In this document: positions 1 to 7,949 of the stretch, in pieces
How positions within the stretch are numbered: position 1 is the first letter of the stretch
Layout: each line of letters opens with the position of its first letter
NCBI GenBank assembly: GCA_964418645.1
Contig: CAYQME010000023.1
Span: forward strand, 1 to 35,525
Length of the DNA: 35,525 nucleotides
Source: JAADHG01 sp964418645
GTDB lineage: Bacteria; Bacteroidota; Bacteroidia; Flavobacteriales; Flavobacteriaceae
Direction: 5' to 3'
Made by a program: the position numbers and the translations under genes
The notes under the pieces: generated by a model
The model's input: only the letters and a program-made list of their open reading frames with translations
Told to the model about the DNA's origin: nothing
The model's database searches: none

Positions 1-314
1 AAACTTTAAAAAGTGATGGAATCCATTCTGGTAGCATCAGACAGTTTAATGCAGACAGTAGTAAGTGGTATGTACATTATTATTCATCAAAAGGGATTCC
101 TAAAACATTACCTGCTTGGGAAGGCAACAAAGTAGATGGAAAAATTGTACTTTATAGAGAAAATAAAGCTCCAAACGGAACTGATGGTTTTTACCGACTA
201 ACCTTTTACGATATTTCAAAATCTGGTTATAAATGGATTGGGGAATGGGTTGATAAAGCTGAAACTATTGTGTATCCAACTTGGAAAATTGAATGTATTA
301 AAACAAAACATTAA
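1..314 (+). CDS. C-terminal part of an unrecognised protein (5' end outside window)
   Basis: An open frame runs from base 3 to the TAA at 312-314 with no stop, giving 103 residues of the C-terminal part of a protein whose start lies upstream of the window. The residues are rich in aromatic and polar residues (for example WYVHYYSS, DGFYRLTFYDIS, YKWIGEW) and end in a lysine-rich tail. Alternating beta-strand-like patterns with several Trp and Tyr suggest a small beta-barrel or lipocalin-like fold such as DUF1579-type proteins, but this is only an impression. No catalytic motif is visible. It is followed 3 nt later by a small membrane ORF in the same direction. Confidence 0.7.
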   Translation, partial: TLKSDGIHSGSIRQFNADSSKWYVHYYSSKGIPKTLPAWEGNKVDGKIVLYRENKAPNGTDGFYRLTFYDISKSGYKWIGEWVDKAETIVYPTWKIECIKTKH

Positions 315-317
315 AAT

Positions 318-416
318 ATGAATTCAGGAAGTATTATTGCCATAGCAGTTGCAATTATAATACCCATTATATTTGCTATATATTATGCCAAAAAACAAAG
401 AAAAAGCAAAAAATAA
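318..416 (+). CDS. 32-residue single-pass membrane microprotein
   Basis: ATG at 318-320, 4 nt after the TAA of the preceding gene, opens a 32-codon frame ending at TAA 414-416. The product has a short polar N-terminus (MNSGS), one strongly hydrophobic stretch at about residues 5-23 (Ile/Ala/Val, one Pro), then a very basic tail (AKKQRKSKK). This is the classic form of a tiny single-span inner-membrane protein with its C-terminus in the cytoplasm by the positive-inside rule. The tight spacing suggests co-transcription with the upstream gene. Function is unknown; it could be a small regulator or a subunit of the upstream protein. The coding call rests on composition and position, not on homology. 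Confidence 0.55.
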   Translation: MNSGSIIAIAVAIIIPIIFAIYYAKKQRKSKK

Positions 417-419
417 TAT

Positions 420-427
420 TAATTTTG
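420..427 (+). promoter_or_regulatory. Bacteroidota-type -7 element upstream of the VOC gene
   Basis: TAATTTTG matches the Bacteroidota sigma-A -7 consensus TAnnTTTG. It lies 20 nt before the ATG at 448, so the leader would be very short. No good -33 TTTG partner is visible, so this is a single-element prediction. Confidence 0.4.
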
Positions 428-447
428 CGATAATTTAATACTTATTG

Positions 448-873
448 ATGGCATCAATTCCTCCTTTCCACCTAGCTATTCCTGTTGACGATTTAGAATT
501 GTGTAGAACGTTTTATCTTGACATTTTAGGTTGCAGAGAAGGACGAAGTAGCGAGCTTTGGGTAGACTTTAATTTATACGGCCATCAATTAGTAATTCAT
601 TATAAGCCAAAAGAATTTGGTGAAGAATTACACACCAACCCTGTAGATGGTAAACACGTACCTGTACCACATTTTGGTGTAGTATTACCATGGGAAACTT
701 TTCATAAATTGGCAACTCATCTTAAATCAAAAAATATGCAATTTATTATAGACCCATATATTAGATTTGAAGGGCAAGTTGGGGAGCAAGCCACCATGTT
801 TTTTAAAGACCCTTCCGGAAATGCGTTAGAATTTAAATCCTTTAAAGATATAAATCAGTTATTTGCTCAATAA
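448..873 (+). CDS. VOC-superfamily protein (glyoxalase/dioxygenase fold)
   Basis: This 141-residue protein is a single vicinal-oxygen-chelate domain pair. The opening PPFHLAIPVDDLELCRTFY, the middle VPVPHFGVVLPWE and the closing FFKDPSGNALEFK are the usual beta-alpha-beta-beta-beta landmarks. The likely metal ligands are His8, His75 and Glu128, the 2-His-1-Glu set of the superfamily, so it is probably a metal-binding enzyme and not a pure binding protein. Length fits the single-chain families. The frame is also open from TTG at 445, one codon upstream, but the ATG at 448 is the better start because the family begins close to the first strand. Substrate cannot be deduced: glyoxalase, ring-cleaving dioxygenase and resistance families share this fold. 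It lies 20 nt before the aminopeptidase gene. Confidence 0.85.
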   Translation: MASIPPFHLAIPVDDLELCRTFYLDILGCREGRSSELWVDFNLYGHQLVIHYKPKEFGEELHTNPVDGKHVPVPHFGVVLPWETFHKLATHLKSKNMQFIIDPYIRFEGQVGEQATMFFKDPSGNALEFKSFKDINQLFAQ

Positions 874-893
874 AAATCGCCACTATACAATCT

Positions 894-2486
894 ATGAAAT
901 CACTCTTTGAAAAATACAGGCTAATTCTGTTACTAACATCATATATAACATTTGGGCAAAATAGTAACATCGATATACAGAGTTATACAAACTCGATAAT
1001 AGTTAACGATACCAGCGACGTCATAATTGGAGAAACAGACATCAATATTCTTTTTAAAGAACCCATGATCTCCTTCTCTGTTGATTTAATTAATAAAAAT
1101 GCAGAAGGAAAAGGCATGACAGTTACTAAAGTGTTGAAAAATGAAAACAAGGTTTCATTTACGCAATCCAATAATAAGTTAGCTATTAATGACACAATAT
1201 CTGCTACAGGACAAAAAAGTACTTATAACATTTACTACTCTGGTATACCTGCTGACGGACTAATTATTTCTAAAAACAAATATGGTGACCGTACATTTTT
1301 TGGTGATAATTGGCCCAACAGAGCTAAAAACTGGTTCCCCTGTATTGATCATCCGTCGGATAAAGCCTTGGTAACTTTTAAAATTACGGCACCTTCATAT
1401 TATCAGGTCATTGCAAATGGCAAGTTAATCGAAGAAACCAACCTAACTAATGGCAATACGTATTATGTTTGGAAAACGAACGTTGCTTTACCCACAAAAG
1501 TAATGACTATAGGTATTGCAAGATTTGCTGTGGATTATCTTGAATCTGTACACAATATACCAATTTCCAGTTGGGTCTATCCACAAAATAAAACGGAAGG
1601 GTTTTACGATTATGCTCAAGCCAAACAAATTCTAAACTATTTTATAGAAAATATCGGACCTTATCCCTATCAAAAATTGTCGAACGTACAATCGAAAACA
1701 CGATATGGAGGCATGGAAAATGCCAGTAATATCTTTTATTCTGAAAGCTCGGTTTCAGGTAAACGGGATCACGAAGATTTATTAGCCCACGAAATAGCAC
1801 ACCAATGGTTTGGTGATTCGGCTACGGAAACGGATTGGTCTCATTTGTGGTTAAGTGAAGGATTTGCTACTTATTTTACTGATTTATATGTGCTTCATAC
1901 TCATGGAAATGATGCTTTTAAGAAACGAATGATTTCTGAAAAATTGAAAGTTTTAAGTTTTGCTAAAAGGAAATATGCTCCTATTGTTGACCACGAAACC
2001 AAAAATTTTATGGATTTGCTTAATGCTAACTCTTACCAAAAAGGAGGATGGGTTTTACATATGCTTCGTAAAAAAGTAGGTGACGATTTGTTTTGGGAAA
2101 GTATACGAAAATATTATGACACTTATAAATTAAGTAATGCTTCTACTAGCGATTTACAACATGTTTTTGAAACCGTAACAAAACAAGATTTAATTTCGTT
2201 TTTTAAGCAATGGTTGTTTACCGCCGGACATCCAGAATTAGCATTTACTCATACCGAAAAAGATGGTAAACTGAATTTAACAGTTTCACAAAAACAAAAA
2301 TCGGACTTCAATTTTGTATTTCCTTTAGAGATAAAAATTATTTATAATGACAATTCTCAAGAGATAAAAACATTAAATGTTTCAAAAAGAAATGAAACTT
2401 TTCAAGTACCATTAAAATCTAATTTAAAAGATATTATTATCGATCCTAATACTTGGTTATTGTTTGAAGATGTAACGGAAAAATAA
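894..2486 (+). CDS. Secreted M1-family zinc metallopeptidase
   Basis: The 530-residue product begins with a signal peptide (hydrophobic residues about 9-21 ending TFGQ), so it acts in the periplasm or outside the cell. It then shows the gluzincin aminopeptidase layout: an N-terminal beta-saddle domain (about 25-215), the substrate-binding GGMEN motif at 272-276, and the zinc site HEIAH at 299-303 with the third ligand Glu322 in WLSEGFATYF. The C-terminal part (about 440-530) is a small beta domain. All catalytic residues are present, so it should cleave N-terminal amino acids from peptides. At 530 residues it is shorter than PepN-type enzymes (about 870) and lacks their large C-terminal helical domain, a form common among secreted Bacteroidota M1 enzymes. 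It converges on folD with only 13 nt between the stops. Confidence 0.93.
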   Translation: MKSLFEKYRLILLLTSYITFGQNSNIDIQSYTNSIIVNDTSDVIIGETDINILFKEPMISFSVDLINKNAEGKGMTVTKVLKNENKVSFTQSNNKLAINDTISATGQKSTYNIYYSGIPADGLIISKNKYGDRTFFGDNWPNRAKNWFPCIDHPSDKALVTFKITAPSYYQVIANGKLIEETNLTNGNTYYVWKTNVALPTKVMTIGIARFAVDYLESVHNIPISSWVYPQNKTEGFYDYAQAKQILNYFIENIGPYPYQKLSNVQSKTRYGGMENASNIFYSESSVSGKRDHEDLLAHEIAHQWFGDSATETDWSHLWLSEGFATYFTDLYVLHTHGNDAFKKRMISEKLKVLSFAKRKYAPIVDHETKNFMDLLNANSYQKGGWVLHMLRKKVGDDLFWESIRKYYDTYKLSNASTSDLQHVFETVTKQDLISFFKQWLFTAGHPELAFTHTEKDGKLNLTVSQKQKSDFNFVFPLEIKIIYNDNSQEIKTLNVSKRNETFQVPLKSNLKDIIIDPNTWLLFEDVTEK

Positions 2487-2499
2487 TTATAGAATTTGC

Positions 2500-3372
2500 T
2501 TATTTTCTTTCGCAAGCTAACAATGTATTCTTCAACAACATTGCAATTGTCATAGGACCAACACCTCCTGGAACTGGAGTTATGAAACTAGCTTTTTTAC
2601 TAACACTTTCAAAATGAACATCGCCTGCAAGACGATATCCTCTTTTCTTGGTTTCATCAGGAACTCTAGTAATTCCTACATCAATAATGGCAACGCCTTT
2701 TTTTACCATATCGCCCGTTAGGAACTCAGGAATACCAAGAGCTGCAACAATAATATCAGCTTTTTGTGTTACTTCAGATAAATTTTTAGTACGACTATGA
2801 GCAACCGTTACAGTTGCGTTACCTGCTTTTCGTTTTTGGCTCATTAAAATACTCATTGGTCTCCCAACAATATGACTTCTACCAATTACAACAACATCTT
2901 TTCCTGATGTTTCCACCTCATAACGTTCTAATAATTCCATAATTCCAAAAGGTGTTGCTGGTAAAAAAGATGGTAAATCTAAAGTCATTCTGCCAACGTT
3001 TGTTGGATGAAAACCATCTACATCTTTATCGGGATTTACAGCCATTAAAACTTTTTGCTCATCGATATGTTTTGGCAATGGCAACTGAACTATAAAACCA
3101 TCGATATCATTATCGTCATTAAGCTTCTGAATGTTTTCTAATAACACTTCTTCTGAAGTATTTTCGGGTAAATCTATTAATGTAGAGTTAAAACCAATAC
3201 GCTTACACGCTTTAACTTTTGCATTTACATAGGTCATACTTGCACCATCTGTCCCAACCAAAATGGCAGCAAGATGTGGTGTTTTCTTGCCTTCCGATTT
3301 TAGTTTTAATACCGCTTCAGCAACTTCATCTTTAATATTATTGCTTGTTTTCTTTCCATCTAAAATCGTCAT
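2500..3372 (-). CDS. folD: Bifunctional methylenetetrahydrofolate dehydrogenase / cyclohydrolase
   Basis: FolD interconverts 5,10-methylene-THF, 5,10-methenyl-THF and 10-formyl-THF, using NADP, in the cytoplasm. The 290-residue sequence carries the signature motifs in order: TYVNAKVKACKRIG with catalytic Tyr48 and Lys52, DGFIVQLPLPKHI, the Rossmann dinucleotide motif VVIGRSHIVGRPMS, and the C-terminal ITPVPGGVGPMT loop. Length is normal for the family. The gene follows the four-helix-bundle gene and ffh on the same strand, and its start codon lies immediately beside one of the inverted repeats, only 3 nt away. Its promoter is therefore either within the repeat or shared with upstream genes. 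Confidence 0.97.
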   Translation of the reverse strand: MTILDGKKTSNNIKDEVAEAVLKLKSEGKKTPHLAAILVGTDGASMTYVNAKVKACKRIGFNSTLIDLPENTSEEVLLENIQKLNDDNDIDGFIVQLPLPKHIDEQKVLMAVNPDKDVDGFHPTNVGRMTLDLPSFLPATPFGIMELLERYEVETSGKDVVVIGRSHIVGRPMSILMSQKRKAGNATVTVAHSRTKNLSEVTQKADIIVAALGIPEFLTGDMVKKGVAIIDVGITRVPDETKKRGYRLAGDVHFESVSKKASFITPVPGGVGPMTIAMLLKNTLLACERK

Positions 3373-3375
3373 GTT

Positions 3376-3409
3376 ATTTAGTTTTCAGTCACAGTTATCA
3401 GTCGCAGTT
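3376..3409 (+). repeat. Left inverted repeat of the four-helix-bundle cassette
   Basis: Read on the plus strand this is ATTTAGTTTTCAGT, CACAGTTAT, CAGTCGCAGTT. The reverse complement of 3812-3839 has the same first and last blocks, with TAA instead of the nine-base middle and one mismatch in the first block. CAGT occurs four times. The repeat begins 3 nt from the folD start codon and contains the stop codon and last three codons (NCD) of the four-helix-bundle gene. Confidence 0.8.
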
Positions 3410-3769
3410 AACTCCGAACTTACCTGGATTATTTATCATATAATTTATTAATTTCCCTATTTCTATACCTTCATTTACACATTTAATGTAATCCTCTTTT
3501 TTAATGTATTCACAAGCTAATGCATAATCTATCCAAGTGGATGTTTCTGAATTTTCACCATCTGCATCTGTTAGTTTACTAATAAAGTGTTTTGGATATC
3601 TTCTTTTTCTATAAGATTCAGCAATATTAGCAGAAATAGAACGAGAACTTCTTCGTATTTGGTCAGTTAATGAATAGGTTTCTTCTTTAGGAAAAGATTT
3701 GGACAATTCAAAAATAATCATAGCCAGATCAACAGATTTTTGATATGCTAATAATTTTTTGAAATCCAT
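3398..3769 (-). CDS. Four-helix-bundle protein (S23/IVS-encoded/Avd-like family)
   Basis: The 123-residue protein has the family hallmark YSLTDQIRRSSRSISANIAE at residues 32-51, preceded by an amphipathic first helix (MDFKKLLAYQKSVDLAMIIFELSK) and followed by two further helices. It belongs to the small all-helical proteins first seen in 23S rRNA intervening sequences and related to Avd, the accessory protein of diversity-generating retroelements, which forms a pentamer that binds nucleic acid. No reverse transcriptase or variable repeat is present here, so a retroelement role is not supported. The gene is enclosed by inverted repeats, and its last codons lie inside one of them, which suggests it arrived as a cassette between ffh and folD. 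Cellular role is unknown. Confidence 0.85.
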   Translation of the reverse strand: MDFKKLLAYQKSVDLAMIIFELSKSFPKEETYSLTDQIRRSSRSISANIAESYRKRRYPKHFISKLTDADGENSETSTWIDYALACEYIKKEDYIKCVNEGIEIGKLINYMINNPGKFGVNCD

Positions 3770-3811
3770 TTATACTAATTATTTTTTCAATTATAAACTG
3801 TAATTACTGCA

Positions 3812-3839
3812 AACTGCGACTGTTAACTGACAACTAAAT
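3812..3839 (-). repeat. Right inverted repeat of the four-helix-bundle cassette
   Basis: Reverse complement reads ATTTAGTTGTCAGT, TAA, CAGTCGCAGTT and pairs with the copy at 3376-3409. It ends at the first base of the ffh stop codon. Just beyond it (about 3797-3811) the sequence holds further ACTG/CAGT words, so the repeat family may extend outward as degenerate units. Confidence 0.8.
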
Positions 3840-5167
3840 TACTTCATATTCTGCATCATTTGCATCATTTTCTTACCGCCACCACCTTGCATCATTTTCA
3901 TCATTTTACTCATTTGATTAAATTGTTTTAAAAGCTTATTTACTTCTTGTACCGAAGTTCCCGAACCTTTGCCTATGCGTTTCTTTCTACTAGCATTTAA
4001 CACTGAAGGATTTGTGCGTTCTTTAGGAGTCATGGAATGAATTATAGCTTCAATTCCTTTAAATGCATCGTCGTCAATATCGACATCTTTCATCATTTTT
4101 CCAGCACCCGGAATCATTCCCATGAGATCCTTCATATTTCCCATTTTCTTGACTTGTTGAATTTGCTTCAAGAAATCATCAAACCCAAATTGATTTTTTG
4201 CAATTTTCTTTTGAAGTTTTCTTGCTTCCTGCTCATCAAACTGTTCTTGAGCACGTTCAACTAAAGAAACCACATCTCCCATTCCAAGAATACGATCGGC
4301 CATACGAGACGGGTAGAACACATCTATAGCTTCCATCTTTTCGCCTGTACCAATAAACTTAATAGGTTTATTGACTACAGATTTTATTGAAATTGCTGCT
4401 CCACCTCGCGTATCTCCATCAAGCTTTGTAAGAATAACACCTTCAAAATTTAAAATATCATTAAAGGCTTTTGCCGTATTTACAGCATCTTGCCCTGTCA
4501 TAGCATCAACTACAAATAAGGTCTCTTGCGGTTGTACAGCTTTATGGATGTTTGATATTTCAGCCATCATCGCTTCATCTACTGCTAAACGACCAGCCGT
4601 ATCAATAATTACTACATTAAATCCATTAGCTTTAGCATGTGCCACACCCGCTTTAGCAATAGCTACCGGGTCGTTGTTCCCCCTATCGCTAAAGACCTCA
4701 ACGTTAATTTGTTCTCCAACTACATGTAACTGATCTATCGCTGCTGGACGATACACATCACAAGCAACCAACAATGGTTTTTTTGTTTTTTTATTTTTAA
4801 GATAATTAGCAAGCTTCCCAGAAAAAGTTGTTTTACCAGACCCTTGCAGTCCAGACATTAAAATTATTGATGGTGCACTTGATAAATTTATACCAGCAGC
4901 TTCACCACCCATTAACGCAGTAAGCTCATCTTTTACAATCTTAACTAGAAGTTGACCTGGTTGTAAATTGGTAAGTACATTTTGTCCTAGGGCTTTTTCT
5001 TTAACTCTATTTGTAAATTCCTTTGCAATCTTAAAGTTAACATCGGCGTCTAAAAGCGCACGACGAACCTCCTTAAGAGTTTCGGCAACATTGACCTCAG
5101 TTATACTTCCATGTCCTTTAAGAACGTGAAGTGCTTTATCCAGCTTATCGCTTAAATTATCAAACAT
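3839..5167 (-). CDS. ffh: Signal recognition particle GTPase Ffh
   Basis: Ffh binds SRP RNA and signal sequences and targets ribosomes to FtsY and SecYEG. From the ATG at 5167 the protein has 442 residues. The NG domain carries G1 GLQGSGKTT (106-114), the DVYRPAA loop (137-143), DTAGR (189-193) and TKLDG (247-251). The C-terminal M domain is rich in methionine and ends in a run of MKMMQGGGGKKMMQMMQN type. The frame stays open to an ATG at 5248, adding 27 residues, but that start lies inside the terminator hairpin of the preceding gene and upstream of the likely -7 element at 5191-5198, and Ffh proteins normally begin MFDNLSD/KL. I therefore prefer 5167. The stop codon abuts the inverted repeat of the four-helix-bundle cassette. 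Confidence 0.97.
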   Translation of the reverse strand: MFDNLSDKLDKALHVLKGHGSITEVNVAETLKEVRRALLDADVNFKIAKEFTNRVKEKALGQNVLTNLQPGQLLVKIVKDELTALMGGEAAGINLSSAPSIILMSGLQGSGKTTFSGKLANYLKNKKTKKPLLVACDVYRPAAIDQLHVVGEQINVEVFSDRGNNDPVAIAKAGVAHAKANGFNVVIIDTAGRLAVDEAMMAEISNIHKAVQPQETLFVVDAMTGQDAVNTAKAFNDILNFEGVILTKLDGDTRGGAAISIKSVVNKPIKFIGTGEKMEAIDVFYPSRMADRILGMGDVVSLVERAQEQFDEQEARKLQKKIAKNQFGFDDFLKQIQQVKKMGNMKDLMGMIPGAGKMMKDVDIDDDAFKGIEAIIHSMTPKERTNPSVLNASRKKRIGKGSGTSVQEVNKLLKQFNQMSKMMKMMQGGGGKKMMQMMQNMK

Positions 5168-5190
5168 ATCTGCTTCAAATTTTAGAATTG

Positions 5191-5198
5191 CAAATTTA
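5191..5198 (-). promoter_or_regulatory. Predicted -7 element for ffh
   Basis: On the minus strand this reads TAAATTTG, a perfect TAnnTTTG match, 23 nt before the ATG at 5167. It supports the shorter Ffh start. A convincing -33 TTTG is not seen. Confidence 0.45.
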
Positions 5199-5234
5199 AC
5201 AATTTGAGGCGTATTATTGAAGTTATGTTTATAA

Positions 5235-5266
5235 AAAAAAGGCTGCAAAGAATTGCAACCTTTTTT
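5235..5266 (-). terminator. Intrinsic terminator after the lipoprotein gene
   Basis: Arms 5235-5248 and 5253-5266 pair (GG, one C/A mismatch, TGCAA against TTGCA, flanked by A/T tracts) around an AGAA loop. In the minus direction the hairpin is followed by a run of T (A-run 5233-5240 on the plus strand). It lies 61 nt past the lipoprotein stop and ahead of ffh, insulating the two. Confidence 0.75.
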
Positions 5267-5326
5267 AACTAACCAATAACTAAAAACAACTAAAGCTTAT
5301 TAAGCTAATAGTTTTCTTTTAATTTC

Positions 5327-7321
5327 TTATTGACATTCACGCTCTAAGACTAATTCTATATTATTATTAGTAAGCACAAAACGATCTGCTCCGCATTCAA
5401 CAACCAACCATTCTCCGTTAAATTGTTGTAATAATGCTTCATTTATTTGACTTATACTAACAACAACTCCATCAGGGCCTTGAGTAGTCAACCAAGTTCC
5501 TACGGTTTCAGTACCGCTAATCGTTACTACCAAATCTTGATTGGCATTGAAATAAAAATCGTAATCAATAAAATCATTACTTCCATTTATTACAACTGGC
5601 ACCCAATGGCAATTAGCTTCTACCAAATAAGCATCTACTTGATTTTCAGTACAGTTTGGATTACAATCTTCGACAAATAAAACAACTAAGAAAAGTTCAT
5701 AATGATCTGTTCCTGCCAATGTAACTCTGGCTATTAACTGTTGTCCATTTTCAATATTCGTATACATGGAAGGTAACGCATCTATATTAGCATGTGCATC
5801 AGCTTCACTGGTATGAAATGTGATTTCAACATTATCTTGAGAACAGTTTGCATAAACCTCATTCAAATTAAATGTTGCAATTCCGTCAAAAACATCTCCA
5901 TCATCACATATAACGACTTCTTTATTTTGAAAACACTCAAAAGGATTATTTTGACATTCTCTTTCAAAAACAAGATAATAATCTCCATTTATCATTTTTA
6001 CTCTTTGTTCTCCACACTCTGAAATTTTCCATCTCTTTGAGATTATATCATATGGTGCAGGTAAATCTATTTCAAGAATTATTCCTGAGTCAGTAAGTTC
6101 TACATTCCAAGTTCCAACTATTTCTTCTCCAGTATTTGAATTAACAACAACTAATACATGATTCTCTAGAAAATGAAATGCTCCATTTGGCACATTATCA
6201 AATAAATTTGAACCTGCAAACCATTGGCATTCATTTAGAAATGATCTTACTTGTTGTGGACCACAATCTGGTTCGTCAGCACAATGTTGTTTAAGTACTA
6301 TTCTTGTGTTATCCGCTCCTATGTTTTCTCTAACTAGTTTAAAACGATCATTATGACATTCAACTATTAACCAATCCCCTTCTAATTCTTCAGAAAATTC
6401 AGTCAATTCTGAAATAGTCAATACAACTCCAGCGTCAGTTACAGAAGTATTCCATATACCAGTTATTGCAACTGTTGCCAATTCACCTACTATATTTACT
6501 TCGCCATTTTCTAAAAAGAATACATCGTATGGTCTGTAATTATCATCTTCATTATAATAATGTATTTTCCAATGACACTCCATTAAAAATTCATCTACTA
6601 CTTCTATATCACAGTCGTTTGCATGATCGTCACACATGCTTTCTGCTTCGTTCATTACGCGCTCTAATTCTTGGTTATTATGCACTTCTACAGTTTCTCC
6701 ATTTGAATAAATCATAGTTATAGGGAAATTTAAGCTTGCAATTATTGCACCTCCATCAGCATCGTCTAATCTATCTAAAAAATGATATAAACCTTCATCA
6801 TTCTCAATAACTACAGTATCAATAACCTGAAACTCTGTGTTAAAAATGGAAAACGAAATAGGATATACAAAGTCAACACATTCTATACGGTCTTCACCAC
6901 TATTGCAGCTTTCAATAAAATCTCTCAATTCATCACGGTTTTCTATAACTATTTCTGAATAATCATTTAAAATAATTGTAATTGGGAAAATAAATTCTAG
7001 TTCATCAACATCATCATTAAATTCTTCAAAAATTTCTCTAATAAGCTGTAAATCTTCTACTGTATTAATTGTAATGGTAATGGTGTTCACTATAACAGTT
7101 ACAGGTAAACTAATTGATGCACAGTCTGCTGAATCCATTATATTGTCAATAGCTCCATCATTTGCAGATGTAGCGGTCATAAGACTAGCCAAAGCAGAAT
7201 TTGGGGCAATAACTTGTTCGCTATCAGGTTGAGTAATCTCAGTTATCTCATTTTGACAAGATGTAAAAGTTAAAAGGGCAAAAAAGGTAAATAGTAGTGC
7301 TTTTGTAAATTTCGTTTTCAT
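5327..7321 (-). CDS. Large modular acidic lipoprotein, divergent from ECF sigma/FecR/TonB receptor
   Basis: No full-length family is recognised. The 664-residue product starts with a lipoprotein signal (hydrophobic residues 8-20, lipobox TFTSC, lipidated Cys22, then QNEITE). Four related units follow, each opening with an (L/F/Y)P(V/I)(T/S) strand and ending in an acidic helix: about 72-104, 112-139, 153-189 and 199-230. Then come three lipocalin-like modules (about 237-347, 353-456, 557-664), each with four matching cysteines (237/249/322/347; 353/365/436/456; 557/571/643/663), a central G(I/T)W and the phrase W(L/K)I/V..EC. Between the second and third lies a unit at about 457-553 opening CFQNKEVVICDDGD and DGIATFNLNEV, resembling the domains in gliding/T9SS surface proteins. 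It is very acidic, suggesting a surface-exposed binding protein. The divergent gene order and the shared 35-bp promoter-like motif suggest control by the neighbouring sigma factor. Confidence 0.85.
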   Translation of the reverse strand: MKTKFTKALLFTFFALLTFTSCQNEITEITQPDSEQVIAPNSALASLMTATSANDGAIDNIMDSADCASISLPVTVIVNTITITINTVEDLQLIREIFEEFNDDVDELEFIFPITIILNDYSEIVIENRDELRDFIESCNSGEDRIECVDFVYPISFSIFNTEFQVIDTVVIENDEGLYHFLDRLDDADGGAIIASLNFPITMIYSNGETVEVHNNQELERVMNEAESMCDDHANDCDIEVVDEFLMECHWKIHYYNEDDNYRPYDVFFLENGEVNIVGELATVAITGIWNTSVTDAGVVLTISELTEFSEELEGDWLIVECHNDRFKLVRENIGADNTRIVLKQHCADEPDCGPQQVRSFLNECQWFAGSNLFDNVPNGAFHFLENHVLVVVNSNTGEEIVGTWNVELTDSGIILEIDLPAPYDIISKRWKISECGEQRVKMINGDYYLVFERECQNNPFECFQNKEVVICDDGDVFDGIATFNLNEVYANCSQDNVEITFHTSEADAHANIDALPSMYTNIENGQQLIARVTLAGTDHYELFLVVLFVEDCNPNCTENQVDAYLVEANCHWVPVVINGSNDFIDYDFYFNANQDLVVTISGTETVGTWLTTQGPDGVVVSISQINEALLQQFNGEWLVVECGADRFVLTNNNIELVLERECQ

Positions 7322-7350
7322 AATGTAGGCTTTATTAAACTTGATTTTTA

Positions 7351-7385
7351 TTATAAAACAGTTAAACTTTAAAAACTCCTACCTT
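7351..7385 (-). promoter_or_regulatory. Candidate ECF promoter copy 1 (drives lipoprotein gene)
   Basis: On the minus strand this reads AAGGTAGGAGTTTTT, AAAGTTTAAC, TGTTTTATAA. It matches 7950-7984 on the plus strand at 31 of 35 positions without gaps. It ends 29 nt before the lipoprotein ATG. GGAG and TGTT are separated by 15 nt, a spacing like -35/-10 elements of ECF sigma factors; the assignment to the adjacent sigma gene is inference. Confidence 0.65.
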
Positions 7386-7428
7386 TACGCTTCTTTTTTT
7401 TTATTTTTATGGTGCCAAACTACAATAA

Positions 7429-7944
7429 ATGAATATAGATATAAGCGATAATATTTGTAACGAAAATTTATTTTCTACACTATTTACAAAATACTCTAAA
7501 AGCCTACATGACTTTTTATATTACAAATTTGGAGAGGCATTTAATCCTAAAGATAAAGTACAGGATGCGTTTATTAAACTTTGGGAAAATTGTAATACTA
7601 TAAGTCCCAATAAAGCAAAATCTTATTTATTTACTGTTGCCAATAATTTAATGCTGAATGAGGCATCTCATCAAAAAGTGGTTTTAAAATATAAAAATGT
7701 AAAACCCAAAACATCTACAAATGAAACTCCAGAATTTATTTTAGAAGGCAATGAGTATATGAAAAAATTGCAAAGCGCCATTGCAAATTTAACCGAAGCG
7801 CAACGTACTGCCTTTTTGCTAAATAGAATTGAAGGCAAAAAACATAGAGAAATAGCCGAACTTTTAGACATTTCGACTAAAGCTGTTGAGAAACGAATTT
7901 ATGGTGCACTTAAAAAATTAAGAGAAGACATTAAAGGTATTTAA
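7429..7944 (+). CDS. ECF-type RNA polymerase sigma factor (sigma-70 family)
   Basis: This 171-residue protein is a two-domain ECF sigma factor. Region 2 spans about residues 16-80 (FTKYSKSLHDFLYYKFG, then KVQDAFIKLWEN, the core-binding and -10 recognition helices). Region 4 spans about 112-165 (LTEAQRTAFLLNRIEGKKHREIAELL and a helix-turn-helix ending STKAVEKRIYGALKKLRE). Regions 1 and 3 are absent, as expected. It directs RNA polymerase to a small regulon and is presumably held by the FecR protein encoded 54 nt downstream. A copy of the 35-bp motif lies between this gene and fecR and another faces the lipoprotein gene, so the factor probably drives its neighbours and not its own gene. Confidence 0.92.
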   Translation: MNIDISDNICNENLFSTLFTKYSKSLHDFLYYKFGEAFNPKDKVQDAFIKLWENCNTISPNKAKSYLFTVANNLMLNEASHQKVVLKYKNVKPKTSTNETPEFILEGNEYMKKLQSAIANLTEAQRTAFLLNRIEGKKHREIAELLDISTKAVEKRIYGALKKLREDIKGI

Positions 7945-7949
7945 TTATT

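Noticed and set aside
3398..3769. Diversity-generating retroelement, based on the Avd-like protein
   Set aside because: No reverse transcriptase and no template/variable repeat pair are present in the window.
4371..4733. 120-codon ORF antisense to ffh
   Set aside because: It lies wholly opposite a certain gene and its composition is a by-product of the complementary codons.
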